This document shows, piece by piece, positions 26,340 to 35,882 of a DNA stretch of 64,000 bases. The DNA is from Gammaproteobacteria bacterium. GTDB lineage: Bacteria; Pseudomonadota; Gammaproteobacteria; Pseudomonadales; Azotimanducaceae. The stretch lies in contig JAPPGK010000003.1 in NCBI GenBank assembly GCA_028821405.1, positions 1-64,000 of the forward strand, given 5' to 3'. The notes beneath the pieces are model-generated. The model was given only the letters and a program-made list of their open reading frames with translations. It was not told where the DNA came from and did not search any database. The translations under genes and the position numbers were made by a program. Position 1 is the stretch's first letter, and every line of letters begins with the position of its first letter.

Positions 26340-26931
26340 CGGAGTTTGGTGGGCCAGCCAGGACTTCTGGCGCAAGTGTGCGATCTTCGTGACCGCGGGC
26401 ATGTTCCTGGTGCTGATTCTCCTGACGTTCCATTCGATGGCGGCGATCACGGCGGGTCAGGATCGTGTGCCAGCCTACTCCGTGATCAACCATCGCATCG
26501 ACTACGTCTTCGATGAGGAGCGGAACATGAAGGTGCCGGTGATCGGCGAAGAGGCGCCGCTGTTCGGCGAGATGCTCAGCGAAGAGGAGGCGAAAGCGCT
26601 GGTGGACCTCGGCAAGCTCACCGTGCAGGCCAAGAACTGCATGAACTGCCACACGCTGCTCGGCAACGGGGCGTACTACGCACCGGACCTCACCAAGGCC
26701 TGGCTCGATCCGGGCTGGGGCAACGAGCAGGCCCGCGAGTTGCTGATGACCATGTTCCTGAAGGATCCGAAGACCAATGCGCGGACCTACGGCACGAACC
26801 GGCGCATGCCCGACCTCGGCGTCACGGATGAAGAGGTGCGCGGCATCATCGCGTTCCTCAAATGGATGTCGGCGGTGGACACCAACGGCTTCCCCCAGGG
26901 TTTCGAGCCCCTGCCGCAAGGAGGATCCTGA
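26332..26931 (+). CDS. norC: Nitric oxide reductase cytochrome c subunit
   Basis: A 199-residue membrane-anchored cytochrome c. One N-terminal helix (CAIFVTAGMFLVLILLTFHS) is followed by a periplasmic haem domain with CMNCH at about residue 102, then HTLLGNGAYYAPDLTKAW, which is diagnostic of NorC, and MPDLGVTDEE containing the likely Met ligand. It passes electrons to NorB for reduction of two NO to N2O. Start ATG 26332. NorB follows after two bases with a strong AAGGAGG site. No norD, norQ or denitrification regulator lies nearby. Confidence 0.93.
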   Translation: MSDGVWWASQDFWRKCAIFVTAGMFLVLILLTFHSMAAITAGQDRVPAYSVINHRIDYVFDEERNMKVPVIGEEAPLFGEMLSEEEAKALVDLGKLTVQAKNCMNCHTLLGNGAYYAPDLTKAWLDPGWGNEQARELLMTMFLKDPKTNARTYGTNRRMPDLGVTDEEVRGIIAFLKWMSAVDTNGFPQGFEPLPQGGS

Positions 26932-26933
26932 TC

Positions 26934-28430
26934 ATGGCTGAAGCAGCGATCACCAACCCCTTCCGTCCGGCTTTGGACGCCGTCGCGGCTCGCGACGCGT
27001 CATCACTGTCCGTCGGGCAACGCCTGGCGCTCAAATACTTCCTCGTCGCGATGGTGTTGTTCGTCGCGCAGATGCTCTTCGGCCTCCTGGCCGGACTGCA
27101 GTTCCTCTACCCGGAGTTCCTCTACGGCGTCCTCGACTTCAACGTCAACCGCATGGTTCACATCAACGCGATGATCGTGTGGATGCTCTACGGCTTCATC
27201 GGCTCCGTCTACTGGCTGGTGGAGGACGAGGCCGGGGTCGAACTGGTGGGCGCCAAGCTCGCCAACATCAACTTCTGGATCCTGACCTCGGCGGTTGCGG
27301 TCGTGGTGGTGGTCTATCTGGTCGTCCAAGTCGGCCCGGGCAACCAGATGAGCATCTGGCTCATCAACGAGGGCCGGGAATACATCGAGGCGCCGCGCTG
27401 GGCGGACATCGGCATCGTGGTGTGCATGGGCGTGTTCTTCTACACCGTGGCCGGCACCTTCATGAAGGGACGCTGGAGCGGCATCTCGGGCACGCTCGTG
27501 CTCGATCTCATCGCGCTCGCCGGGCTCTACCTCGCCGGCATGTTCTACACCACGAACCTGTCCGTGGATCAGTTCTGGTGGTGGTGGGTGGTTCATCTCT
27601 GGGTCGAGGCGACCTGGGAGGTGCTGGTTGGCTGCATCATGGCCTGGGGTCTCATGAAGACCCTGGGCGCGCGCCGGGAAATCGTCACGACCTGGCTCTA
27701 CATCGAGGTCGCGATGATGTTCGGCGCCGGCATCCTCGGCCTCGGGCACCACTACTTCTGGATCGGCACGCCCGAGTACTGGCTCGGCATCGGCGGCTTC
27801 TTCTCCGCCCTTGAACCGATTCCGCTGGTCGCCATGGTCGTGCATGCGGTCTACGATGCCGGCCGGCACAGCTTCCAGAGCCGGAACCACCCGGCACTTG
27901 CCTGGCTGATCGCGCACGCCTTCGGCAACTTCCTGGGCGCGGGCGTCTGGGGATTCATCCACACCCTGCCGCAGATCAACCTCTACACGCATGGAACGCA
28001 GTGGACGACGTCCCACGGCCACCTCGCCTTCTTCGGTGCCTACGCGACGATCGTGATCGCCTTCATATACATCGCGCTGCAGCGCTGGCGGGGCGAGGTG
28101 TGGATGTCGGGGGATCTTCCAGACCGCGGCTGGAAGTGGAAATGGTCATTGATCCTCCTCAACGTCGGGATGCTCGGCATGACCATCGCGCTACTCATCG
28201 CCGGCTACGAGCAGTCGTTCATCGAACGCGCCATCGGCGGTTCGACCTGGGCTGCGTACTTCGAAGGCCAAACCCAGCCGTGGTTCGTCCAGGGCATGCA
28301 ATGGCGGATGGTCTTCGGCGTGTTGATGACCGCGGGGCTCGTGCTCTTGCTGTGGGATTTCCTGACCATCGGACGCGGCGAGACGCGTCCCGCGAAGGAA
28401 GTCCATGCGCCGGGGCCCCACGTCGGTTAG
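26934..28430 (+). CDS. norB: Nitric oxide reductase catalytic subunit
   Basis: A 498-residue haem-copper oxidase relative with twelve helices. Haem and FeB ligands are in NRMVHINAMIVWMLYGF, HLWVEATWEVLVG (His and Glu), GLGHHYFWIG (His-His) and TTSHGHLAFFGAY (two His). The conserved Glu replaces Tyr, as expected for NO reductase rather than oxidase. It forms cNOR with NorC in the inner membrane. The ATG at 26934 follows GGAGG. The presence of norCB without nitrite reductase here suggests NO detoxification or a denitrification module split across the genome. Confidence 0.95.
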   Translation: MAEAAITNPFRPALDAVAARDASSLSVGQRLALKYFLVAMVLFVAQMLFGLLAGLQFLYPEFLYGVLDFNVNRMVHINAMIVWMLYGFIGSVYWLVEDEAGVELVGAKLANINFWILTSAVAVVVVVYLVVQVGPGNQMSIWLINEGREYIEAPRWADIGIVVCMGVFFYTVAGTFMKGRWSGISGTLVLDLIALAGLYLAGMFYTTNLSVDQFWWWWVVHLWVEATWEVLVGCIMAWGLMKTLGARREIVTTWLYIEVAMMFGAGILGLGHHYFWIGTPEYWLGIGGFFSALEPIPLVAMVVHAVYDAGRHSFQSRNHPALAWLIAHAFGNFLGAGVWGFIHTLPQINLYTHGTQWTTSHGHLAFFGAYATIVIAFIYIALQRWRGEVWMSGDLPDRGWKWKWSLILLNVGMLGMTIALLIAGYEQSFIERAIGGSTWAAYFEGQTQPWFVQGMQWRMVFGVLMTAGLVLLLWDFLTIGRGETRPAKEVHAPGPHVG

Positions 28431-28458
28431 CATCGCGCCGTCTTTCGAGGAGCCCGCC

Positions 28459-28788
28459 ATGAGACTACGCTTGGCCTTATTGACCGTAGCCATCCCGGTC
28501 GTTGCATTGATGGTGTACGCGACCGCTGCCTCCGGCGCGGGCTCGAAGGAAGCGGGGGCGACCAAGGCAGCCGTCTGCGCCGCATGCCACGGTCCTAAGG
28601 GCATCAGTGTCAACCCGCTCTGGCCAAGCCTCGCCGGTCAGCAGGAGGCGTATCTCGCCAAGCAGATCAAGGAGTTTCGGGACGGCGTTCGGGTCGAGGC
28701 TACGATGCAGCCGTTCGTAGCGAACCTGACGGATCAGGACGCCGACGATCTCGCGGCGTACTACGCGTCGCTGTCGCCCTGCCCTTGA
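28459..28788 (+). CDS. Class I cytochrome c, c4/c553-like
   Basis: A 109-residue exported protein: signal peptide RLALLTVAIPVVALMVYATA, haem site CAACH at about residue 40, HGPKGISVNPLWPSLAGQ and a Met in VEATMQPFVANL as sixth ligand. The ending DADDLAAYYASL is typical of cytochrome c4/c553 domains. GAGGAG precedes the ATG. Twenty-eight bases after norB, it is the probable soluble electron donor of the nitric oxide reductase. Confidence 0.87.
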   Translation: MRLRLALLTVAIPVVALMVYATAASGAGSKEAGATKAAVCAACHGPKGISVNPLWPSLAGQQEAYLAKQIKEFRDGVRVEATMQPFVANLTDQDADDLAAYYASLSPCP

Positions 28789-28964
28789 TGGTCTCCGAAG
28801 TCGGATCGGCGACTTGCGGTGGTTGCCTCGTCCACATCGGATTGCGTCAAGACACGGGGCCGTTTCTGGGTCGGAACGGCGACCACGAGCAAACCCGACC
28901 GTTCGAGTGTCACCGTCGTCGGCACGGGCTCGGTTTCAACGCGACCGTCCGCTAGGCGGAACCG
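28761..28964 (-). pseudogene. C-terminal remnant of an AbrB/VapB-type antitoxin
   Basis: On the minus strand the translation RFRLADGRVETEPVP, then VTLERSGLLVVAVP and RVLTQSDVDEATTASRR, follows the second half of AbrB-fold VapB antitoxins, where a DGR-V-IEP strand is followed by LERRGxLLVAVP and an ending helix. The DNA-binding N-terminal half is replaced by unrelated sequence. Its end overlaps the last codons of the cytochrome gene on the other strand. No VapC toxin is present. This is read from pattern memory and needs a search to confirm. Confidence 0.4.
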
Positions 28965-29068
28965 CGCTTGCGCGCAGGGGCGGGTGGGCCGCTTCGCGGA
29001 TCGGCTTCGCTTGCTCCGATTATCACCATTAAGTATCATCAAGAACAATCTTTTGTCGGATCGACGCC

Positions 29069-29641
29069 GTGACGCTCAAAGAGGCCGTCCGCGTTCTGGT
29101 TCGCGGCGATGGTTCGACCCGATCGATCATCGATACGCGGGGGTTGCGCACCCTTTTCAACGGGGACAGTGATGCCGCGTTCAACAAGGGACTACGCTCC
29201 CTCGTCGAATGTGGCCTGCTCGAACGGTTCGCGCCCGGCGTCTATTGCAACCACGGTGCTCCCCGCCTAGGGACGGAGGGTTTGGCGTTGGTGGTATCCC
29301 ACCTGCGCCCGCACAATCTGTCGTACCTTAGCTACGAGTTCGCCCTGTCCGACGTCGGCTCGATCAGCCAGGTGCCGTTTGTCTTCACGTTCGCGAGCAC
29401 GGGTGCCAGCGGCGAGTTCTCGACGCCCTACGGACGCCTGGAGTTCACCCACGTCTCCCGCACAGGCGACGAGATCGTTAGACGTGCCGTGTTCGATGAT
29501 CGGTTCGACGTGCTGTTCGCTCCCCCCGACATGGCGCTAGAGGACTTCTCCCGGTCGAGGCGCTCGGGTGGACACCTGGTCGACATGGAAGAACACGCCG
29601 AAATCGTCGCCGAATGGGCTGCGCATGAATCCGCCGCTTGA
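29069..29641 (+). CDS. AbiEi-type antitoxin of a type IV toxin-antitoxin pair
   Basis: A 190-residue protein with an N-terminal winged helix (GLRTLFNGDSDAAFNKGLRS then LVECGLLERFAPGVY) and an AbiEi-like C-terminal region (YLSYEFALSDVGSISQVP, YGRLEFTHVSR). AbiEi antitoxins repress their own promoter and block the nucleotidyltransferase toxin. The toxin gene begins inside its last 17 bases. The start is a GTG at 29069. The 280 bases before it hold only the antitoxin remnant and no clear promoter. Confidence 0.75.
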   Translation: MTLKEAVRVLVRGDGSTRSIIDTRGLRTLFNGDSDAAFNKGLRSLVECGLLERFAPGVYCNHGAPRLGTEGLALVVSHLRPHNLSYLSYEFALSDVGSISQVPFVFTFASTGASGEFSTPYGRLEFTHVSRTGDEIVRRAVFDDRFDVLFAPPDMALEDFSRSRRSGGHLVDMEEHAEIVAEWAAHESAA

Positions 29642-30563
29642 TTTCCTCGCCGTCGCCCGCGAGGTCGTCAGGCGCTCGCCGGGACTCCAAGCGTGTACGC
29701 CCGTCGTAGAGAAAGAGCTTCTCCACGTCGAGATACTCGGCGGATTGCACGACGCGGGGCTTCTCAGACGTCTGGTGTTCAAGGGTGGGACCTGCCTGCG
29801 CCTGTGCCACGGCTCGGAACGGTTCAGCGAGGATCTCGACTTCAGCGGCGGCACAGCGTTCAAGCCGAAGGTGCTGCGCGACATCGAGACGGTGCTGCGT
29901 AGCCGGATTGGGCGCACCTACGGCCTCGAGGTCGACGTCCGCCACCACGAGAGGAAAACGGGACACGCGATCAACCGCTGGACAGCGCGAATCGTTACGT
30001 ATCGACCCCCGAACTCGCGTTCCACCGCCCGGCTGGGTATCCAGCGCATCAAGATCGAGATCGACGATCAGCCGCACCCCGAGCGCACACGCACGCTGAT
30101 GGTGGGGCACCCGTACAAGGAAGTCGTCGGCGCCTACGCGGCAACGACGATCGTCGCCATGCCGATGGACGACATCCTCTCGGACAAGCTGGTGGCATTC
30201 CCGCAGTCGGTGACGCGCCGCCGGAATCCCAGGTATCGGGACGTGTGGGACATGCACTGGCTCGCCCCCCGCGTGCGCGACCGGCGCGCCCTCTTCCGTC
30301 GCGCAGCTGACACGGCCAGCAGGCAAGGGTGGTCGGAGGACGCTTTCGCCGATGCCCGCGCCCTCACCCTCTCCCGCCTACCCGAGATCGTCGACTCCGA
30401 GGGGTTCGCCACGACGATGCGTAGGTTCCTGGAGTCGTCCCGTCATCAAACGACGGTTGGCGACCCGAACTACCGTGCTCACATTGTCGACACGGTTCGT
30501 GACCTGCTCGAACACCGAGTCTTCGAGGTCGGTCCTCCGGCGATGGATCCCGTTGCGCCATGA
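29625..30563 (+). CDS. AbiEii-type nucleotidyltransferase toxin
   Basis: A 312-residue nucleotidyltransferase. The catalytic core is LVFKGGTCLRLCHGSERFSE then DLDFSGG, with GG-T and the D-x-D pair intact, plus DILSDKLVAF and RDVWDMHWL of the AbiEii family. It is overlapped by and coupled to the antitoxin gene upstream. Known AbiEii proteins transfer nucleotides to inhibit growth during phage infection. Length is normal. It converges with the TPR-sulfotransferase gene. Confidence 0.83.
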   Translation: MNPPLDFLAVAREVVRRSPGLQACTPVVEKELLHVEILGGLHDAGLLRRLVFKGGTCLRLCHGSERFSEDLDFSGGTAFKPKVLRDIETVLRSRIGRTYGLEVDVRHHERKTGHAINRWTARIVTYRPPNSRSTARLGIQRIKIEIDDQPHPERTRTLMVGHPYKEVVGAYAATTIVAMPMDDILSDKLVAFPQSVTRRRNPRYRDVWDMHWLAPRVRDRRALFRRAADTASRQGWSEDAFADARALTLSRLPEIVDSEGFATTMRRFLESSRHQTTVGDPNYRAHIVDTVRDLLEHRVFEVGPPAMDPVAP

Positions 30564-30602
30564 ACTGGAGTGCAGGCAACGGTCTCCGCCGTAAATGGGC
30601 GG

Positions 30603-32630
30603 TCAGGTCGCCGCGATACCGTAGCGTTTTCTGACTTCGGGACCCAAAGCGTCCTTCAACGGGCCCAGCCAAGGCTCGTAGTTCCGCCACTGCTCGAGGC
30701 TTGTCCTGAAGATCGGCTGGCGGACCTGTTCGGAACTCGGCGTGCGGATGCTGCGCTCGGTCTGGTGGTAGTCGACACACGCCTGCTCGAACGGCAGGCC
30801 GCAGAACTCCAGGATGCGGCGCACCTGGCCTTCGAGATCGTCGACCACGTCCTCGTGCTGGACGCAGAGGACGAAACCCGGCAGCACCCGGTCCCAGTGA
30901 TCCATGAGCTTGACGTACTGGCGGTAGTAGTTGCCGATCTCCGCTAGGCCGTAGGAGAACTCCTGGCCTTCGCCGAAGAGCTGCTTGTAGCCGCTGAAGC
31001 AGCACGCCATGGGGTGCCGGCGCGCGTCGATGACCTTGGCGTTGGGCAGGATCAGGCGGATCAGGCCGACGTGGAAGAAGTTGTTCGGCATCTTGTCGAC
31101 GAAGTACGGCGCATCGCCCCGGTAGGCGCGGGTGTCGTCGATGAACTGTTCGCCGAAGCGCCGGAAATAGTCGTCGTCGAGGTCTGCGAGGATGGCCGGA
31201 TAGCGGGGTTTGCCACCGGGTTCGTCGCGACCCCGCAGCCGCTTGGCGAGATTCAGGATGTGGTGCAGTTCCATGGTGCCGTCGACCGCGGAGTGGGACG
31301 ACAGGATCTGCTCCAACAAGGTTGAGCCGGCGCGGGGTAGGCCGACGACGAAAATGGGATCCGGTGCGGGATGCCCCAAACCCGCCCGGCGGGCGAGGAG
31401 TTCCGCCGTGCAGACCTCGATCTGACTGTCGATCCGCACCTGCAGGTGCTCGGCACGGTGGTAGGTGTGGGGCTGCTTCAGCGCATTGCCTTGCCGGTAG
31501 TGGCCGAACGAGGTTTCGTAGTCGCCCCGGCGCTCGAAGGCGTCGCCCAAGGCGAAGCAGATCTGGATGCGGTCGGCCTCGTTCGTGTCGTGATCGGCGG
31601 CGAGAGACTCCATGCGCGCCAGCTCGTCGTCCGTGAATTCGTAGGACTTGGTGTTGGCGAGGCTCCAATACGCATCCCCGTGGTCGGGTTTGATCCGGTA
31701 CGCCTCGCGATACAGCGATACGGCCTTGTCGAACTCGCCGTCGGCCTTGAATACATGGGCCAGCGACACGGGGAAGATGGGATTGTCGGGATGCTCGCGC
31801 AGCAATCTTTCATAGCTCGTGACGGCTTTGGCGTTCCTTCCGATGCCGGCGCAGGCAGAGGCGTAGAGCGAGAGGATGTGTTCGGCGTCGTCGGGATAGT
31901 CGTCGAGGAGCCGTTGGGCTTCATCGAACGCCTTGGCGAACTTCTGCACCCGCATGAGGATATTGACGTACTGAATGCGGGCGTTCCTGTGCGCCGGGTG
32001 GAATTCGACGCAGCTCTCGAGCAGGAACTCGGCCTCGTCGTAGGTCCGGTTGCGGGTGGCCACCTCGGCGAGCAGGCGCATGCCCTCGGCGTGGGTCCTG
32101 TTGTCGCGCAGGAAGTGCTTACAGGCCCGCTCGGCATCGGCGAGGCGGTCGTCGGACAGGTAGCTGATCACCGTCAGCAACTCGACGGGCAGGGATTCGA
32201 GAAAGACAAGCTGGTCCCGGACCACGGCGAGTCGTTTCGCGTTGCCGCCGTCCTGGTACAACTTGGCAAGACACTTCCAGCTGTTTAGCAGGGACGGATC
32301 GTTGTTGACCGCGCGCTCGAACGCCGCCCCGGCGCGGGGAAAGTCCTGCATGGCGATGTGGTTGTAGCCGAGTTCCTGGTGGGCACGCCCGAAGTTGGGC
32401 TTTTGGCGAAGGATTCCCGCAAGCGTATCGAGAGCGTCGGTCCATGCGTGTTGATGTCTCTGGGCAACCGCCAGCGCGTAGGCGGCTTCGATGTTGCCCG
32501 GTTCGTCGGTCAGCACGTCACCCATCAACTGGGCGGCCCGGGCGGGTTCGCCCTGGCTGAGCAAGCGTTGCGCTTGGCGAACGCGATCTTCGTTAGTGGA
32601 CACGGGGCCGGTGGTGGTGGTGATGCTCAA
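30603..32630 (-). CDS. TPR-repeat sulfotransferase
   Basis: A 675-residue protein: residues 15-400 are about ten TPR repeats (AAYALAVAQRHQHAWTDALD, ARIQYVNILMRVQKFAKAFD and similar), and residues 420-660 are a PAPS sulfotransferase with VVGLPRAGSTLLEQIL as the phosphosulfate loop. No signal peptide is seen. TPR-sulfotransferases frequently follow TonB-dependent receptors in marine and oligotrophic Proteobacteria, as here, but their substrates are unknown. The gene is 64 bases downstream of the receptor with a strong terminator between them, so it is probably transcribed separately or by read-through. Confidence 0.87.
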   Translation of the reverse strand: MSITTTTGPVSTNEDRVRQAQRLLSQGEPARAAQLMGDVLTDEPGNIEAAYALAVAQRHQHAWTDALDTLAGILRQKPNFGRAHQELGYNHIAMQDFPRAGAAFERAVNNDPSLLNSWKCLAKLYQDGGNAKRLAVVRDQLVFLESLPVELLTVISYLSDDRLADAERACKHFLRDNRTHAEGMRLLAEVATRNRTYDEAEFLLESCVEFHPAHRNARIQYVNILMRVQKFAKAFDEAQRLLDDYPDDAEHILSLYASACAGIGRNAKAVTSYERLLREHPDNPIFPVSLAHVFKADGEFDKAVSLYREAYRIKPDHGDAYWSLANTKSYEFTDDELARMESLAADHDTNEADRIQICFALGDAFERRGDYETSFGHYRQGNALKQPHTYHRAEHLQVRIDSQIEVCTAELLARRAGLGHPAPDPIFVVGLPRAGSTLLEQILSSHSAVDGTMELHHILNLAKRLRGRDEPGGKPRYPAILADLDDDYFRRFGEQFIDDTRAYRGDAPYFVDKMPNNFFHVGLIRLILPNAKVIDARRHPMACCFSGYKQLFGEGQEFSYGLAEIGNYYRQYVKLMDHWDRVLPGFVLCVQHEDVVDDLEGQVRRILEFCGLPFEQACVDYHQTERSIRTPSSEQVRQPIFRTSLEQWRNYEPWLGPLKDALGPEVRKRYGIAAT

Positions 32631-32643
32631 AGCCTACACCGTA

Positions 32644-32671
32644 AAGAAAAAGGGCGAACCGGAGTTCGCCC
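32644..32671 (-). terminator. Rho-independent terminator after the TonB-dependent receptor gene
   Basis: On the minus strand GGGCGAAC and GTTCGCCC make a perfect 8-bp stem around a 4-base loop, followed by a T-rich tail (complement of AAGAAAAA at 32644-32651). It lies 24 bases past the receptor stop. Confidence 0.88.
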
Positions 32672-32694
32672 CAATCCCTACTTCCCATGTTGGG

Positions 32695-35547
32695 TCACTG
32701 GAGTTCGAAGGAAAACCGAATGCCCATGGTGCGGGGCCGCTGCTCGGATACCACCGGGGTGTAATGACCGGCAATCTGCATGATCTGGGCGGGCTCGTCG
32801 TTGAGGTTGTCGATATAGAGTTCGGCACCCCACCCCTCCTTCTCGATTCCGAAGGCCACGTTCATGGTCGTCGCCGCCGGGTTCACGAAGCGAGTGTTTC
32901 TGGGCAGCCCACCGGGTATCGGGATCGTCCCGTAGCTGCCGCCCTCTTCCTGTAGGTCGAGGCCCGAGTAGTGTCCGGACTGGCGGAACAGCGTGTCGTC
33001 CATGAACGCTGCGCTGCCGACGATGCCGGACACGGTCTCGCCGCGGTACGTGACGCTGCCGCGCACATAGGCATTGGCCTGCATGCCGGTGAGGGTGAAG
33101 TCGTAGCGAAAGAGAAGGTTGGCGGCGAACTCCGGCGACAACGGCAGCTCGCTTCCTACCGGTACGGCAATGCCGGACAGCTGCCGGTTCAGCCGGGTCA
33201 GTTCGGTGCGCAGGAAGCTCGCCGCGCCGGCAACTAGGAAGTTGCCGGACGGTGCCCACTGCATTTCCAAGTCCAAGCCGCTGCTCTCCGCGTCCCCGAT
33301 GTTCTCGAGGAAGTAGAGAAAGGCGACGTTCGACGGGTCGAAGCGGGAGACCTGCAACTCGTCGATCGCTGTCTGGAAGTACGTGGCGTTCACGTAGAAC
33401 CCGACGAAATCCCCTTTCATACCGATCTCCACGCTCGATATCTCGTCGGTCAGCGCGGTGGCGGGCACGACGTAGTTCTCGTAGACCCCGGATTGGTTGG
33501 TCGACAGTTGGCCGGCATTGCGGTTCTGGGCGGCCGGGCGGTAGCCCTCGGCGTAGGTCGCGAACAGCAGCAGGTTGTCGTTCGGCGTCCAGCCGAGCGA
33601 CGCCTTGACGATCGTGTCGGTCTCGTTGATCGAGCCGTCGGACTGCAGCCCTTCCAGACTCAGGTGCCCGGCCTTGATCGCCGCCAAGGTGGCCGCGTTG
33701 CTGCCGCCGCCCCGGAACATGTCCCGGGCGCCATTCGGACTGCGGGCACCGAGGATCACGTTGTCGTCGCCGGTCGAGAGATAGTCGGCCAAGGTCTGCA
33801 AGCGGGCTGTCACGTCGTTGCTGAACGCGTGACTGTTGCAGCGCCCGTCGGCAGTTCGCTCGGAGTTGCCGAACCCCTGCGGTGCGATTCCGTATCGGCA
33901 ACCGAAGGAGAAGTTGGAAGCGCCCTGCAACTGCGTGGTGAGGTCGTAGTAACGTGCGCTGAATGACACCGTCCACTGATCGGTCAGGTCTATGGCAACT
34001 TCGCCGAAGAACGCGGTCTCCTCCTCGGTTCGCGTGTAGTCGTTGAAGAACACCGTGAACGGCGTACGGGGCTCGGGTCCGGCGTTCGTGCCTTCCGTGG
34101 GGATTGTGACGTTGCCCAGCAGGAACCCGTCGCCCGAGTTGTCGTTGTAGTAGCTGGAGACGTGTTCACCGAAGGCGTCGTTGGCGGAGGCATACTGGAA
34201 GTCGCCGAGATGGTTGGTCTCGAACGAGTTGGTGTAGATCCCGCCGAGCAGGCGGATGCGCCGGGAGGCATCCGTTGCCACCCGGAACTCGTGGGTCGTG
34301 CGCGAGTTCGCGGTGTCTTCGGTGTACTGCTTGGTGGGGTCGTAGCAGTTGTTCACGTCGGTGGCATCGTAGACGTTGCCGCTGCACAGGTAGTAGGTGA
34401 TGTAGCCGCCACCGTTGTTGTAGTGCGTGTAGTCGATGATGCCGTCGACGTCCCGGTTCAGGGTGCCGCCGGTGTAGATCGCGTCCAGGCCGGCAATCCG
34501 CCCGGTAAGCGTCCAGGTGGTCAATCCGAAACTGTCCCGGTTGTACTCCGGGGAATAGCGCGCCGTGGCGTGGTCCTGACCGAGGTTCGTGTCGACGACG
34601 AACGAACCTTCCGCCTCGAGTGTCTGGTGGCTGTGCTGGACGAGCGCGTCCCAGTTGTCGCTGATGTTGTAGGCGACGCTGAAGCGCCCGCCCCGGTACT
34701 CGGCCTCGTTCCAGTCGTCTTGAACGATGGCGTCGTTGCGGGCGCTCTCCACCGAGTCCGCGCCGGTCAAGGGGGGTCCGTAGCCCGCAACGTTGTTGCG
34801 GTCGACGACCTCGCCGCTCGGCGTGAACGTGGCGGGTATGTTGTCGACCCAGCCGCCTTGGCTGTCGCTGTAGACGACCACCCGCAACGCCAGGGCGTCG
34901 GTAAGCGGCAGGTTCAGGAAACCGTCTGCGCCGGCGCTGTTCGCACCGTCTGCCGTGGTGGCGAACCTCGTGTTGAACCCGGCATCCAGCTTGCCGTGCT
35001 CGGGCTTGCGGGTAATGAGACGCAGGTTGCCCGACTGGGAGCTTGCACCGAAGAGGGTGCCTTGTGGGCCTGCCAGCACTTCGATCCGTTCGAGGTCCGC
35101 CGCGTACACGTCGAGGTTGCGGCCGCCGAAGGAGACCGGTTGCTCGTCCACGTAGAGCGCGACACCTGGTGCGGAACCCTGGGCAGCGGTGATCGTGACC
35201 CCCGACTGTTCGGTGGCGCTGCCCCGGATATAGAGTTCCCGCTTGCCCGGGCCGTTGCCGCCGCTGACGACGTTCGGCAGGTACTCGGCGTACTCGTCGA
35301 AGGTCTCGATCCCCAACTCCCTGAGGGTGTCGCCGGTGACCGCCTGGACGGAGATCGTCACGTCCTGGGCGCTCTCCTCGCGTTTGGTCGCGGTGACGAT
35401 GACCGTTTCGATTTCTGCAGCGCTCGCGCCGCCCGTCGTGGCGACGGCGGCGGAGATGGCGGCAGCCAACGGCTTCTTCTTCCAAGTACGGGGCCCGATT
35501 GATGCGTCGAGCGTGTGATTCGCGTTGATCGTGCGTCGCCTACCCAT
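32695..35547 (-). CDS. TonB-dependent outer-membrane receptor
   Basis: A 950-residue receptor. A long N-terminus ends in a signal-like AAAISAAVATTGGASA, followed by the TonB box-like ETVIVTATKR, and the plug domain with DTLRELGIETFDEYAEYLPN, ELYIRGSAT and LERIEVLAGPQGTLFGA. The remaining 700 residues are beta-barrel strands (TQLQGASNF, FAANLLFRYDF) with a typical final strand ending in MGIRFSFELQ. It imports a bulky substrate using TonB energy; the iecA/SusC-like plug suggests an organic compound rather than a siderophore but cannot be decided. ATG 35547 is preceded by AGGAGG; a further 18 in-frame codons are non-coding. Confidence 0.92.
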   Translation of the reverse strand: MGRRRTINANHTLDASIGPRTWKKKPLAAAISAAVATTGGASAAEIETVIVTATKREESAQDVTISVQAVTGDTLRELGIETFDEYAEYLPNVVSGGNGPGKRELYIRGSATEQSGVTITAAQGSAPGVALYVDEQPVSFGGRNLDVYAADLERIEVLAGPQGTLFGASSQSGNLRLITRKPEHGKLDAGFNTRFATTADGANSAGADGFLNLPLTDALALRVVVYSDSQGGWVDNIPATFTPSGEVVDRNNVAGYGPPLTGADSVESARNDAIVQDDWNEAEYRGGRFSVAYNISDNWDALVQHSHQTLEAEGSFVVDTNLGQDHATARYSPEYNRDSFGLTTWTLTGRIAGLDAIYTGGTLNRDVDGIIDYTHYNNGGGYITYYLCSGNVYDATDVNNCYDPTKQYTEDTANSRTTHEFRVATDASRRIRLLGGIYTNSFETNHLGDFQYASANDAFGEHVSSYYNDNSGDGFLLGNVTIPTEGTNAGPEPRTPFTVFFNDYTRTEEETAFFGEVAIDLTDQWTVSFSARYYDLTTQLQGASNFSFGCRYGIAPQGFGNSERTADGRCNSHAFSNDVTARLQTLADYLSTGDDNVILGARSPNGARDMFRGGGSNAATLAAIKAGHLSLEGLQSDGSINETDTIVKASLGWTPNDNLLLFATYAEGYRPAAQNRNAGQLSTNQSGVYENYVVPATALTDEISSVEIGMKGDFVGFYVNATYFQTAIDELQVSRFDPSNVAFLYFLENIGDAESSGLDLEMQWAPSGNFLVAGAASFLRTELTRLNRQLSGIAVPVGSELPLSPEFAANLLFRYDFTLTGMQANAYVRGSVTYRGETVSGIVGSAAFMDDTLFRQSGHYSGLDLQEEGGSYGTIPIPGGLPRNTRFVNPAATTMNVAFGIEKEGWGAELYIDNLNDEPAQIMQIAGHYTPVVSEQRPRTMGIRFSFELQ

Positions 35548-35882
35548 CGCGATGCCTCCTAGCCTTTCTCTGCAATTGTTGGTGGACGTGGAAGGGACCA
35601 CGCTTACCTGCGTGTTGGCTGAACTGCGTCCGTGCGTCCCCTGGCGTTGTCCGCGCGCGTCGTTCTTTGCTCATTGCGCCGCGTTAGACTGACAAGCAGG
35701 TCGCTTGTAACACTCCCGAAACACCAATGCAACGCCGCCCTACCGGCACCTACCGGCACCCGGCACAGTGGAAGGACGACAACGGCCCCGATAATGCGCA
35801 TTGTCGGCAAAGCTCCGAGTCGCTTGTTGCCGCACGCCGAAAGCGTGACACTCACCCGGTGGGTCAACTATGTTCCTCGGCC
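35548..35882. other. Divergent intergenic region with an inverted repeat and a short tandem repeat
   Basis: 335 bases between the receptor and the GlxA-type regulator. ACAAGC and GCTTGT form an inverted repeat at 35692-35708 with a 5-base gap, a possible regulator site. A tandem CTACCGGCAC is repeated near 35740. Several short open frames are not credible genes. Confidence 0.45.

Noticed and set aside
27003..28022. 339-codon minus-strand frame
   Set aside because: Exact antisense of norB with Asp/His/Val-rich composition, no start site.
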